DNA of 64,000 nt from Filobasidium wieringae (Eukaryota; Basidiomycota; Tremellomycetes; Filobasidiales; Filobasidiaceae), in assembly GCA_001600055.1 (NCBI GenBank), contig BCIV01000003.1, forward strand, positions 67,162 to 131,161. The letters are read 5' to 3'. The notes beneath the pieces are model-generated. The model searched no databases. It saw nothing but the letters and a program-made list of their open reading frames with translations, and was not told the DNA's origin. Positions 24,932 to 37,818 of this stretch are shown here, piece after piece (the first letter of the stretch is position 1; each line of letters starts with the position of its first letter). The position numbers and the translations under genes are program-made.

Positions 24932-27900
24932 TCAAGTTTCTAGGCGGACCTGCAGATGGTTGGTGAGGATGTCGTAGCACATCGCCTGAGACGGGAGACG
25001 CATGGCTATAAGTAGGAGTAGATCGATTGCCATACCTTCACACTCACCTGGGCGACCATAGCAGCGGGATGATCATAATGATCCAGAATTTTGGCGGCTC
25101 GACGGACCGTATCTAGGTGCGCGGCAACGGCATCCTCCAACGACAATCTGAGCACGTCCATATATAGTATTGAGACGGCATATAGCATGAGTATGGACGA
25201 GAGGCTAAGCTGTAATCACAAGCGGGCAACCGGATCAGAGACTCAGCTCGGAAGAAAGATAAGGAAAACTAACCTCTGATAAGTGCGGAAGCAAAGTCGA
25301 GTAACGATGAAACGCGTTGACCTGTTTCAGGAATAGAAATATAGAAATGAATATTCGACCTCCAGATATCGTGTTTGCAGCAAAATCCGAACCATCTGTG
25401 TACCGGCCATGACACATTCATGAGCGAGATCTATTAGCTGGTCAGAGTAGGCAAGCGGCTCAAATCTTGCAGAGCGCCAAACGGCCAATTCCAGCAGAGG
25501 CAGCAAAACGAGCATTTTCAGCTGCAAGTAGATCCCACACATGGTGAAACGGACAATCATCTTTTCACCATGTGGAGTGTCAAGATCGATTGGTCCATGT
25601 CCATAGGCGTTCTCGAAGTCGTCGAATTCGTCCGGGAGTCGCTCCCTGAATCGCACCAGTCGCTCGTGTAGTTTGACAGCTTTGGCCAATCCCGCTTGGA
25701 TAGTCAGACTTGACAGCTCGTCGAACATCGATTGAATCTGTCCCATGAAATCTCCCAGGTCAACTAGCGGTATCAGGTGGAACCGTTGCTATGATTATCA
25801 AATGTTTCAGCAAGACGAAGGTCCTTGCGATCTGCTCGAATCTGAGCGGCTTACGTCGGACAGATTGGCTAGAATAGTGTTGAACTCGGGAGACCTGACC
25901 AGGTTACTAGGAATACCATGACACAGGCTAGCCCATTTTTCCATGTGATAACAAACGCAAAGTGTACGCCGAAAGCCGTATTCTTCTGCGACAGGTAACT
26001 GATAGATGCCTTCTCGATTCAGGCCGATGCTCGCTGTCAACCGCGAGGCCAAACCGACCGAGGAAAGCTCCTCTGATAGCGCGATACATGCTCAGCGTGA
26101 AATTTTGTTCTTCGAGAAGGATTGACGGAACCCACCATCGCTGTTGCCATAGCTGCGGCTGTACGCTGCCATAATAACCCACAGGTTCACCAGGTCGACC
26201 CCGCCTTTGCCCTGTCCATGTTCTAGCATTATATTCCTCGCTTTACGTTTCAAAATCTCGCTCCACGCTCTAGCTACGTCCTTATGGCATTCGGCATCTC
26301 CATCACCCCCTTCAATCTGAGCACCGAATGCCATAACCATCAAGTCTCTAGCTCGCTCCAAGCTATGAGACTGATGGGCTAAAGCGCTCAATTTACGTGG
26401 CTGCGGATCAGTGATCCCCAAGGTATAGGCGTCATGTATCGACTGGCGGATTGTATCAATCGCAAGAACGGGAAATAGCGGATGAATGACAGTTTTGTAT
26501 GCATGAAAGAAACGATGTGCGAGTTCTGGTGGCAGAAACATCGGGTCCAATGTGTTGATTCCGATTCTACCAGAATCCATATGATCGTGTTGACTGGCTC
26601 AAGACCATATCAGCGTCTGCGCGTGAATGGCTTTTTGTCAAGCAGCTACTTACATGTAGACATCGCAACCCCATCGCCAAAGATTTATCTCCCGGGCCAC
26701 CGGTGGCTCGCCTCGGCTTCTCAAAAAAGGTTTGTCTTGGTAGCGAGAGGCGGAATGCATGATCTTGGTTTGAAACATGCGAGATATCAGATCTTGGATA
26801 CCAAGGTAAGAGGTCATTCCCCAATATTCCATATAGCCAAGATCGAGACCGGGCCGAAATGTCGTCAGACCAGCATTACCAAACGCGTCGGCTACAGTCC
26901 GAAAAACGTCTAGGGCGGGGCCTTCTGCTGCGTAGAAGGGACTATTAGGATGTCGGCACATCAGGGGATTGATCGAAAGGTATACACACTTTCAGAAGCT
27001 TGCGTTAATTGCGGCGCAGTGAATGGGCCAGTGTCGCTAACAGAGGATCTCGGGGTGAGCAGAGATTTGGTGGATGCAGAAGCGGATGCATAGGAAGTTG
27101 ACTCCGTAGTCCTCAGACGTGGCGGAAACATAGGAAACGGATCTGAACGTGGCAAGGAGGCGTCAGGAACAGGGAATGAGGTTGACATTTCTGTCGATGC
27201 TGTGTAGGGCGGCGCAGGGTACATAAAGCCAGTAGTGCCATATGGAGTCTTGGGAGCCAAAGAGAACCGAGATGAACCGTCCATCGGGAAGCTCGGTGGC
27301 GGTAGATAGTTGGAAACACCTTCGATGGTATTTTTCAATCCAGGACCTCCCCCCTCGGCTTCGCGTCGTCCGTCTTGGTCAAACGCATTCATACTAGCGG
27401 TTGAGAACTCGCGAGACGGTATCCGTTCTGATTCTGAATGTGTCCGCTTCACCTGCTTGCCTTGAGTCTGGTATCGATCCGGCTCCCGTGATGAGGAGCC
27501 GATCGAATAACGGGGCCTTATATAAACCGACTCAGTATAACCTCGCCCCTTTTTTTTGGCCAAGTGGTCGGACCTACTCTGAACCGCCGAGGAGGTCACG
27601 GAATTGCGATCCCCCACTGGAACTTTCGAAGGGCATTGATGATACAGACCGACTGCTATCTTCATTCTCCATAACGGGTGCCTCCGAAGTTTTCGACGCA
27701 ACCATGCTCAATAATTGTCTTCGCGTTGTCCCGCTGTAGGAACACGTCGACTGGTGTAGTCGGCAAGCGGTGCAGGGATCGCCACCATCACACTGTCAGA
27801 GTAGAATAAAGAAAATCGGCTTGAGTGATGATATTCGGATTGTTGGCGCGCATTGAGAATGACCGTTCTCACCTTGACTTTACTATATTCTCACGAGGAA

Positions 27901-28197
27901 GCATTATATATGCTCTCCAGTTTAGCCCTCCGTGCTGATTCTCTAATGATTGTGACGAATATGATTGACGTACCGTAATTTGCAGATCTAACGGTGGACA
28001 TAGTAAAGTCGTAAGTAACACAGAAGAGACTGATGCCGAGAGATACTCACATCACACGCTCTAGTGGTTCTCAGTGGGACAAAGCTCAAGCTTCGAGATG
28101 TTTCGTTTGATGCAGCAGGGTCGTGACCTGGCGGCTGGCTAACGCTGTTGTTGTCCACGGGACGAGTATTTTCTTCCTCGCTGTCACCAGGATTCAT
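24932..28197 (-). CDS. Zn2Cys6 fungal-type transcription factor
   Basis: A nuclear regulator with a binuclear zinc cluster and a fungal-specific middle homology region. The first coding exon (28051-28197) starts MNPGDSEEENTRPVD and ends TTRACD. Two tiny exons, 27974-27987 (14 nt) and 27873-27882 (10 nt), then add ICKLR and KVK, and the next exon, from 27792, adds CDGGDPCTACRLHQSTC. The spliced sequence is C-x2-C-x6-C-x5-C-x2-C-x6-C, a textbook Zn2Cys6 cluster. A Ser/Pro-rich linker follows (SFPMDGSSRFSLAPKTPYG), then the regulatory domain (LAHRFFHAYKTVIHPLFPV, DLVNLWVIMAAYSRSYG, ASIGLNREG). The last exon ends MCYDILTNHLQVRLET, stop at 24932-24934. One frame change near 27600-27700 needs a further short intron whose borders I could not fix. 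The target pathway is unknown. Confidence 0.85.
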
Positions 28198-28946
28198 GTA
28201 GCTGATGAAAGGTTCAAAGTCTGAGGCAGTAGAAGTAGTTCAGGATTAGGGGAATGCTTCCAAGTTTTACACGATAGCTGTAGAATTTCTCAGCCACTAA
28301 AGCTGCAGTTCGTCGATTGAATTGAGGCTTACGAATTATATTTAATAGCTGAGCGCCATGAAAGTGGTATCAGGCGGAAAAGAAAGACGAGTGTATGATA
28401 TCCAAGTTGCTTGCCAAACGAGAAAGATGGGGAATATTTTGGAAATGAGGCCGGGAGCACGAGAAAAGGGGGAAGAGGGCGTGAGGAGTGGAGGGGGCGG
28501 GAGGGTTCCAGGTTGAACGAATCCCGACTACAGACGGAGGGGTTGAGGGCTTGCGTCGAGGATGACTTTGCCGCTGGTCACAAAGAGTATAACTTCAGAG
28601 TCGAGGCAAGCTGCAAGGATTACTGACAATGATATGCACCGAGCGAGGGCAATTAATGGATACGAATCCGGAGATTCAAAACCATCCGAGAGCCCGTTGT
28701 TTGGTCGTCGTTGGAATCGGGCATTGAAAATGAGGTTGGACTTATCGGGCACCCGGATCGCCGAATAGCCGAGTGCGACCGAGGAGCTTCTTTAATTTCA
28801 CGTCAGCAACAAGCGATGAACATCTGTTTCAATCAGTGCGCAGATAGCTGCATGCACTATGGATAATCCCGCACAGTCAGACATATAAGTAGCTACATAG
28901 CCACATGGTCACTCGTCAAAAACGTTCTCGCTATCATAAATACAGG
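28198..28946. other. Intergenic region upstream of the Zn2Cys6 gene
   Basis: 749 bp between the RIM20 stop and the zinc-cluster gene start, probably the latter's promoter. About 28425-28545 is strongly purine-rich (GGAAGAGGGCG, GGAGGGGGCGGGAGGG) on the plus strand. No gene was supported. Confidence 0.4.
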
Positions 28947-31900
28947 TCATACGGCCATACCTCCTTTCTTACGAGGGGGCTTGCTAGTCGAAGCTGGAGC
29001 AGGCTGACTGGCTGTGCTCCTGGTGACGCGTCTTGGGGAGGCCACAGGCATGGACTGTTCAACATATCGAGCGATTTCCTCTGGCGTTCGCCTCGACCTC
29101 GTTGCTTGAGATGTTGGAGGTGGAGGCAAAAAGTCTTCAGCAGATTCCCAACCTGAAGATGATGGCGGAGGTAGGGTAAAGCGAGAGGTAACGGGCAGCG
29201 TTGGTGGCTTTACGTATATAGGTTCAGGCAGTGGTGCTATTGGTTTTGCTTCTGGTACAGACCGAGGACTTCCCTCCCTGTCGGATCTTGCATCCTGGTC
29301 TCGCACCTCGGCAAGTAACATACTTGTAGAGAAGTGCTGATAAGTCACCTCGGAATGAATTCGCAAATTCTCAGGTGGCTTACTTCATTTGCGTTCTTCG
29401 ATTGTATGTCCAGCTTTGTATTCCGTCCTTGAAGCGACTCAACAAGGCAGCAAAGCCAGTATAAAACTATTTGCCGGTCATATCATATAAGGACCGGATC
29501 AGGCTTAATCCCCTATGCAAAGACCTCTCACCTTCAACCCTTCCTCGCAGTTGCCGATGATCTCACGCCACTTCCAGTAAGCCAGCTCCATCTCCTGCAG
29601 CTTTTGCTCTCTAAACTTGACTCGAGAATCATCCTGCCTTTCTTGCACGAACGATTGGTTACGTTCCTGATGACAATAGCTTGATTAGATAGAGCACTTT
29701 AAGGCTTCGTAACAGATCATAGTCGTACCTTTACTGCATCTAGCAGTCTAGCCTGTTGATCTTCAAGCCCTTGCATCTCGTCGATGAGTCTATGGTATTT
29801 TCGCAATTCCTTCTCGAACGTTTCCTCGAACCATTCTGGCTTGACGTTGCCGGCACCACCATTGGCTAATTTAGCGGACTCTTGAATGATCGTAGACCGG
29901 ATGTCATCTTTCGCCGCCATCCTTTTACCTTCGGCAACGAGGCGTGCACGGCGCGATCTGGAATCGTCTAAATCTTCCAACAACTTTTGTAGAGCACGAG
30001 CAGAAGTCGGAAGTTCTGCATCGGAGTCGACATTGCGTCCCGAAGTAGGTATATGCTTTAGCAGCGCAGACTGTTGTGCAGGACGTTCAAAGGAAGATTA
30101 GCTTACCCAGTCCCCAGTGATTGGGGTTAGAAACAAACCTCTCCTCCGGCAAGCAAGTTGATCAATGGGGCCCACTGGTCCCATTTCGACCGGACATTAC
30201 TATCGCTTTTTCGCGCTTGTTGTAAAGTTTCACGGTAGCTTTCCGCTTGGTGGAGCCAGTGACGATTTGCCTCTGATGAACCTGGCATTCGACCCAACAA
30301 TTCGGGATGCTGGTTGAGCATTTGTTCCTCTTCTATAGTGTCTTGATCCAAGGTATCAAGTGCCTATCATGAACCTGAGACTATCAGATTTCGTCCTTAG
30401 CATGTTTAGCATAGATTTAGTATCACCTGCTCCAAGGCAGAGGAGTTTGCCTGCGATGCCGCTACTACTTCCTGGAGGAGATGTTGCACTTTCGGAAGAC
30501 CGCCTGACACGAAAACTTCTTCCGCCTTTTTGAGAAGCGTTGGGGGTAGCCCCGAAGGTCTTTCTAGTGCAGTTATTGATCCTGGAAGTCCATAGGATTG
30601 TAAGGTTCTACAAGGATCAGCAGTCAGAGAGTGCATTTTGTTAATCGTGGCAAGAAGGACTGACGTTGCAGCGGTTGCGTCCAAGTCATCTTGCTTTTGT
30701 TCCAATAATGTACGGATCAAACTGTCTTTGCGATCGTCATACAGGCCTGATTGCAAAGTAGGGGAATCCATGAATTGCGTCTGAACAGGCTGATCGTGCA
30801 CTTACTCAGGGCTAAGTGAACACCGTAGGGAACGAGTCCACTGAAGAGTGCCCCTCCAGGTTGCGAGACGATCCATTCGAGACTGTTTTCGATCGGAGCC
30901 GGAACCGTTGCTTTGACCATACCTGCAGATACGATAACGGCTAGTTGGGTTGCGCTGGGAATCGGACTGACGTATATAATATCGTTATCTCGGATAGCTC
31001 GTAACAAATTGGACGTGATGACATCTTGAAGAGCCTGACATGACGGGTATCAATGAGATACCGGGATCGGATGTCAGCAAGAGGGCAACTGACTTTTACA
31101 TCCGATACGATTGCGGACGAACTGCTACGCTTCAGTTCCGTCGCAGCTTGCTTTAGAAATGCCTCTGCTTGCTTCAAGCGTGCGATCTCTTCTCCATACC
31201 TGAAATTAGGGTGGTTTGTAGATGTCAGCGGTCCGATCAGAAACCACGGCAATGTGGAGGATAGAAGTTCTTACCTCTGTTTAGCAAGATCGTCCTGACT
31301 CATTCTATAGTGAGCAACAGCCTCAAAATAAGCTTTCTTGATAATCAGATGCGCAGACCAGCTCTGATTGTTTTTTAGTAGTTCAGTAAGCGTCTTTGTC
31401 ATAAAGCGAGATAGATTCCCGAACCTGCGGGAAATTGTTTATGGCAGGAGCCGTCCCTGATCTCGCTTGTTTCGACGCAGTATCATAGTATTCCGAGACC
31501 TGTGGGCAGGGCAATCTTCAACTTCTCTTCATCTGTGCCAGTACAAGACATATCGTACCTTCATCGCCAACTTTGCCACAACACTGTGCGTATATTTTTC
31601 CATCAGAGCTCGCTGCCAAAAGCATTCCTGAGCCTGTGCCAAACATAGCGTCTCCATGGTCTCTATGAAAGCCCCGGTCATGTCATATCCGGCGTTGATT
31701 GGAGCCGATAGATCATATGCTGTCGCAACATCGAGCTCGAGCGCTTGCAGAACTACGGTCCTCAGGTATTTGAGGGTTCCTGCAGCGAACTTTGGCAACT
31801 CACATTTAGATCTAATCACGGCAGCGCTATGACGTGGTCCTTACCTGTAGGGCGATCAGAGCCCGTTTGATACCATCTGTCTCGCCACGGTTCTCGCCTG

Positions 31901-32505
31901 CTGCAAGACCGGCATGCAGGGCCGCGATATTGTAGAGGACGCCAGCACGTTCGAAATTTAAGGACGGCAAGGATATCACAGGATCGTTTTGAAAGGAAAA
32001 TAACGGGGGGAATGGCAAGTGATACGATATAGTGAGATCGATCTGTTGTGGGTTGTCCATTACGAAAGTCCGAATTGTAAGCGTGAGATTATCGCAAAAA
32101 AGCTTGAGAAGTGATATTCACGTTGGATGGAAATTTAGTCAAGAGAAATGCTATCTGAGCGTGATATCTGTTCCGACCAGTGCATGGATATCAATGAGCA
32201 CCTACCGGCATACAACAACGATACGTACAGAAACAGCCCGTTCACCACGCTCTGGTGTACTTCTGGCCCACGGTCGCCCTCCAGCCATTCTCTTCGGAGG
32301 GCCGAGAGTTTTGCGATATCATCCTGAAAGGCGTCTGGATGCGTATCCTTGAAGTGCTCGTCGATATATTCGTTGATCTTTACGGATAACCCAGGATTTA
32401 GGGGAGTTCTTTTCAAGGGAAAAGCCAGAAACTGCTTCTTTTATGTATGACCACCACACTTGAAATTAAGGTCGACGTCGATCTGGAAGCGAAATCGCTT
32501 ACCAT
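28947..32505 (-). CDS. RIM20: BRO1-domain protein RIM20/PalA, pH-response pathway scaffold
   Basis: An ALIX-like scaffold that binds ESCRT-III (Snf7) and Rim101/PacC so that the factor can be proteolytically activated at alkaline pH. The start codon is alone in its coding exon: ATG at 32503-32505 is followed directly by GTAAGC, and the next exon opens QFLAFPLKRTPLNPG. The BRO1 domain follows (INEYIDEHFKDTHPDAFQDD, LPSLNFERAGVLYNIAALHA, CLAQAQECFWQRALMEKYTH). The FPLKRT opening and a BRO1 helix reading NFERAGVLYNIAAL match PalA/Rim20 better than Bro1. A coiled V-domain-like part follows (FEETFEKELRKYHRLIDEMQ), then a Pro-rich tail (FTLPPPSSSGWESAEDFLPP) ending PPRKKGGMAV, stop at 28947-28949. 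About a dozen introns. Bro1 itself is the alternative but is less likely. Confidence 0.87.
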
Positions 32506-32788
32506 TTTGCGAATTTGTGTGACTTGTCGTCGTGATAAGTATTCGACCTGTCAAACTTGAGCCTGACAGCTTTCAAAATTGGCTGTCTCCTGTCTCATAT
32601 ATCGAAAGTCAACTTATCAACACGCTCCGTTCTTGTCAACAAGATTACGTAATCACATATTTACAGACTGATTTCTGACACTTCATAATTCATCATGTTC
32701 AGGCTGACCGGCAGATCTGCTAGGCATCCGTCCCTCATTTAGTCTTACAATTCCGATGCCAAAGCAATCCACATTCGCGATCGTGTCA

Positions 32789-35700
32789 TCATGCTGGCGC
32801 GTCATTAGGCTGCTTCCACCTATACTGCAGCACTACATCCATTCCGGAAGAACCCGTTCCGGCTAATCCAGGCGCTTGCCAAATGAACTGCTTGGTTGCG
32901 GCCAAGGTCATGGTGATCGGTACGACAATTCCGTTGCAAAGTACCTCAAGAACTTCTTCCACAGCTTCACCACTCAGTCCAGGATCAGGAATACCAGAGA
33001 TGGGAGACACCTTTCGAGCCGCTGCATGCGCCTGTTCAACAGCTCCAAAACGAACAGGGATCTTTCCAGGAGGGGTAGTTGCGGAAGTCGAAGACGGCTG
33101 GCCAGTGATACCCGTGCTTTCTTGACTATTTCGACGGTCAAAGGACGCCAAAGAAGCACGACTGTCTGCACCGCGCAATTCTAACTTGTCGTGAATCTGC
33201 GATAATTCGCTAGCATGAGTATTGTAATGACGAGAAATCAAGATATTACTTACGTATTGTAGAACTTTACGTATGCGAAGGACTCGGTTGGCCGTAAGGC
33301 GTGCATTACTGACGAAAGCGATACCGGTGAGTGATCGACGGGCAGTAAATGCACGATGGTGGGTATACATACTTCGAAGGCATTGCGGGCAATCTTTGCT
33401 GCTCATTTCCCCCAAGCCACGGTTCCAGAATAAAGCACAGCTTTACTGGCTCCTTTACTCGACTCCGCCCTGCAAAGAGGTACTCCAACATCCAACCAGG
33501 CGCAGCCATCTCAAGAGGCTCCATATCTCGTTCGGTTTGCGAGACCGTACTGCGATACAAGACCGCCCACGCTCCAGCGTCCTTACTCTCCTCTGAAATT
33601 AGTACTGCCGCATCCGGCGGAAAATCGAGGGGTGGGGCTTCCGAGGGCGGAGGAGGTTGGAATGGATGCGATCGAATCTGGGAGAGAAGCTTTAACTGAG
33701 CCGACTCTCGTTCAGCAACAACAGGTGACTATATCGCACAATGGGATCAGCTCATACTGTGCCTGCGATTCGAGGAGCATACTGAACAGACTGATTCATT
33801 GTCATCTTCCGGCTCTTCAGGCATGGAAGTGATCGTGTTAGCGATGCTGGCTTCGGGTCCGACCTTTTTACTTTTGTTTCCAAATCCCTTGAATTTACCC
33901 ATGAACGACCCCCCAGGGGTTTGTGCTGGCAAACTCGATGATAAAAGCGGCCCGGACGTGGATACCGTATTGGAACGATCCGGAGATGCCTCGTTCCCGC
34001 TTCGACCTTTGGAGCCCGTTCTAAAACTGAAGTAATCCTTGGCCCCATTCGGATCTGCTTTAGGTGAGCGAGCGATTCCCCCAGCTGATGAAGGACTCAT
34101 AGGTGTCCCAACACTGGAAGCAAGAGTTGCAGGGGATTGTGGTATGATCGGCAAGCCACCTGGAGTGGGACGGTTGCCAGCTGTTCTTACCCCGGAGGCG
34201 AAAGAAGAATTGGTCGAGTCTTGCGGTACGATCGCGGGAGTAATAGCTGGTGTGGAAAGACCGACCATGAGCCCACCTGGCGTTGAGGGACCGGTTCCAC
34301 TCATGAGAGATTGCGATCTAGCTCGTCGACTGGTCGCGCGGTCTAGCGAGATAAAAGTGGGAGCCGGACTTCTGGTTTCGGATGCGTTTTCTCCGTGGTC
34401 GATAGCCTTCGTCTGGGTGACCTCTGCGGCTTCCGCGTGGAGGAGACCGGCGAATAGGTTGGCCAAAACCCACTTGCCAAGGTTGACTGGCAATACAAAC
34501 GTCAAATTCGTATACTGTATAGATAAAGCAGGAAGACTTACTTCGCTGGTCCTCCTTGAAGGAATGATCGTTGTGATGACCTACCTCATCCGCATAAACT
34601 TCAGCGTCGAAACACCGATTCTCTTCCATGTGCACTGTCAGACTACCGATCCTAGTGTCCACCGTACACCACGTGATTGTGGATGATTCTCCTTCTATAC
34701 GTTCCCTGACAATGTCAAGCGCTTCCTTCGAATCTCTGTTTGCAGCATCCTGAATTGTATATCCACTTTCCTGGTAAACGCTGGAAATGTCCGTTTCCGC
34801 AAATCTGCCTATACACTTCCCGCTGATTACGTTCCATACTGCAACTTGTCCAGCCGTATCGATCGTAAGCACATGCTGTCGGTCATTCAAGGTCATAGCG
34901 CGAATTAAACCATGTCGTCCCTTGATGACTTCGTCCGGGCAGACTCGCAAGGCGTCAGCCTCGGCGACAATTTCCCGGTCCTCAAAATCCCTCCTGGCCA
35001 CATCACCTGGGTCCGGAGTCGTCCGTGTATGACCAAGGAGACTTCCAACACTAGAAACTCTTGCCTGCGGTCCTAGTTTGCCCCCACCCAAGCCCGAGCG
35101 GGAAAACGATAGTACGGAATTAGAGAATAGATGCGCAGCTTTCGCGGTAGCTTCATCTCCTGTTGCGTAGGGAATTTCGGACAAGCCTAGACAAATCATG
35201 TTTAGATAGCTAATTCCGTTTCGTCCAGATAGGTGTTCAACACCTCCATTGCGCGATGATGTGACAGACACGATAGACCCTGCAGTTGGAGCTCCAGAAA
35301 GGGAAGTTCTTCTGGAATTACCAAGCCAGCCCATCGGGAACTTAGATGGTTCTGAGTTATCGTCGAACGGATTAAGCGAAGGCTTTGGCGTATCAGCAAA
35401 CGCAACCGATCGTGTGTCTCGAGGGTAATCCACGTTGGTTGTTTTTGCTCGAGGTGGAATGAAGCCGTCGACCAATGGCATGGAAGGACTAAGCACCGGC
35501 GGTTCTGAGATCGCGATTGCGGTTCCAGGAATACTACTACGTCTGCTTTCGCCGGCTATATGTGTGCCTACTCTGTCTCTTTTTCGACCAACATCCTTCC
35601 ATCGCTTCACATCTGCACTTCCGGTTGCAGTCCAGATGTATTCGTCGTCCATTCCGGTGATTTGGCATATGCCCTCAGTGCCTCGCCTGCTCTCTTCTCC

Positions 35701-37411
35701 CTCTACTTTGGAGAGAAGGATGCATTCACCTTCGGAATAATCGTTGCGACAACCGGTAACATCTGTGAGCACGAGATGTCCCGCCTTGTCACCGGAAAAG
35801 AACCGTTCAAGGTTGGGATGGTCAGAGAACAGTGACCACACGGAATCGGTGTGATGCGTAAAAGTATGCAGGCATCTCTGAGCAGCCAATGACCAGAGCC
35901 TAGCAGACAAGATCAGTTACAAGTCTAGAGCACCATCCCAGTAACTCACTTGATAGTGCTATCTGAGCTTGCGGACATCAACTGGAATTGAAGCAGGCAT
36001 ACAACAAGTCAGCTCCTTTAGCTTCCATCGCTCAATCAGTGACGAACATGTCTGCCATCGGCACTGAGAAGTATAGCACGGATGTTATCGGTGTGACCAA
36101 TCAATCCTGCTATGCTCTGTCCGTTTTGGCTGCCGGCCGTTCGCGGATCCCATAGGCGAACAATCCTCTCAGGCGAACCAGCGGCGACGAGGGTACCTGA
36201 TGCGTCTGCAAGATGAACAGCCGTGAGTGTCTAGACATCGCAATCAAAAAGCAGTACCGTACCTGCAGCTAGAGCGTAAACGCTGCCCTTCCCACCTTCT
36301 GCCCCGACAGCATCGGGAAATTTCAGACTAGATATGGGATCATCCGGTCTCGGTTGATTGACGTCCCAGAGGTAAACCTGTCTATCTAAACCACCTGAAA
36401 AGAGCTGATTTGCTTGTTTGCTGTTCCAAAACGCATGGTGCTTCAATCAAGCAGACTCTCGATCGATGTATAACCGCATTACGAACGAGTGCGCCAGAAC
36501 TTTAACATAATCTCTTCCGCGGCCTACGAGAGACGGACTTCCACTAATCTGCGCATCAGCGCTATGCGGATTCCAAGCTCTGATGGTACGATCAGATGAA
36601 CAGGAAATGAGCGTTTGGTGGTTAGGTAGCAGTAGCAAGTCAGTGACCCAGTCGGTGTGAGTCTGAACGGATTGTCGAAACTTGGTCGGAGGTGGCTGAG
36701 ATACAGGAAAGTGCAGTGAACAACTTGATGTGATAGGCGGTTATGGCACAAGCACGAAATAGTAAATGGTAGACGTACCGGTTGATCTGCTAGAACTTCC
36801 TTATCAATCATCCATCGCTCGCTATATTCTAATTCCCTCCTTCTGTGAGGTCCCGTAGATCTGGGAAACGGGGAACTGTTCGCAGCACCTGTGGTGTCGC
36901 CCATATCGATGTCTTCATCCACGCTGTCTTCTACATGATCAAGCTCGTCCTCGTCGTCGAACGAATCGTCTTCGCTCTCATCTTCACCTCCTATCCATCC
37001 ACTTCCTCCTAACTCGAGCCTCTCCCACCTAACTCTGGCTTCCCTCCCAGATGTTTCTGTCCATCTGGGCTTTCTACGGCGAGTCATGGGAAGTCCTAAC
37101 TCCCATCCCGCTACTAATCCGTCCCTTCCTCCGGTGTAGAGGATACCTTCGGGAGTCCCGTTGGACGCTAGCCGAGTGGTCGTATCGAGAGCGATTGCGG
37201 TGACGCCCAGGCAATGGCGTGGATGGTCTATATGATTGCTGTCAACTCGACTGGCACTGCTACCTGAAGATGTCTTGACTGAGCCTGGTTGAGGATGAGG
37301 AATGAGAAGAGGAGCAGTTCGACCGAGACGTGGTTCAGTCAGAGATGGAAGGCTAAGTAGAGGAACGCCGGGCGGAGGAGCAGGTAGGACGTAAGAGATA
37401 CGCCGTGACAT
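32789..37411 (-). CDS. WD40-repeat protein of the WDR48/UAF1 family
   Basis: A WD40 scaffold; in animals WDR48 (UAF1) activates the deubiquitinases USP1, USP12 and USP46, and fungal homologues (Duf1/Bun107) bind deubiquitinases. The start ATG at 37411 gives [20 protein letters not shown]. Repeats are visible as [37 protein letters not shown] / [62 protein letters not shown] and [20 protein letters not shown]. An acidic loop ([20 protein letters not shown]) interrupts repeat 2 and a long Ser-rich insertion follows repeat 6. The C-terminal region (DUF3337-type, ubiquitin-like) ends [18 protein letters not shown], stop at 32789. About ten introns. It shares a 407-bp divergent promoter with MUS81. 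Confidence 0.88.
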
Positions 37412-37818
37412 GGTTTTAGGCCTTGTATCTTATCAGGACGATGAGGTGATCTTGTGTTTGATGTGTATGAAAGTATGCAGTATATGGCCTAGTTGCCGAG
37501 TTGCGAGTTGCTGATTGCTAGCTGCTAGTTGCTGAGTGATACGTTGTACAGGACTACTAGAGTGAAAGGCAAGGATGCATGGCCAAGCTGCATGCCTCGT
37601 CCCCGCTCGGCCGCTCGTCATCCCCCGCGCGATCTTCCCTGCCTGATCATTACCGGACCGGGGAGATTCGAGATTCGCTATCACCCCTAGATGCGTCTTG
37701 TGTACACAACGCTCGATCTCACGCAACCGTCGGATCGGATACCTCCCTTTCGCTACAGATTGAGAGCTCACTAATTCTTGCAAGTGAACGACGCAGGGTC
37801 GTTCCGCTCACCCAACAC
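37412..37818. promoter_or_regulatory. Divergent promoter between the WDR48-like gene and MUS81
   Basis: 407 bp between opposite start codons. It contains a run of short repeats of AGTTGC/GTTGCTG (about 37491-37537) and a GC-rich block near 37595-37640. No known operator (for example an ACGCGT MCB box) was found. Confidence 0.45.

Noticed and set aside
34039..34686. 215-codon frame antisense to the WDR48-like gene
   Set aside because: It lies opposite the Ser/Pro-rich insertion of that gene, whose composition easily creates open antisense frames; no motif was seen.
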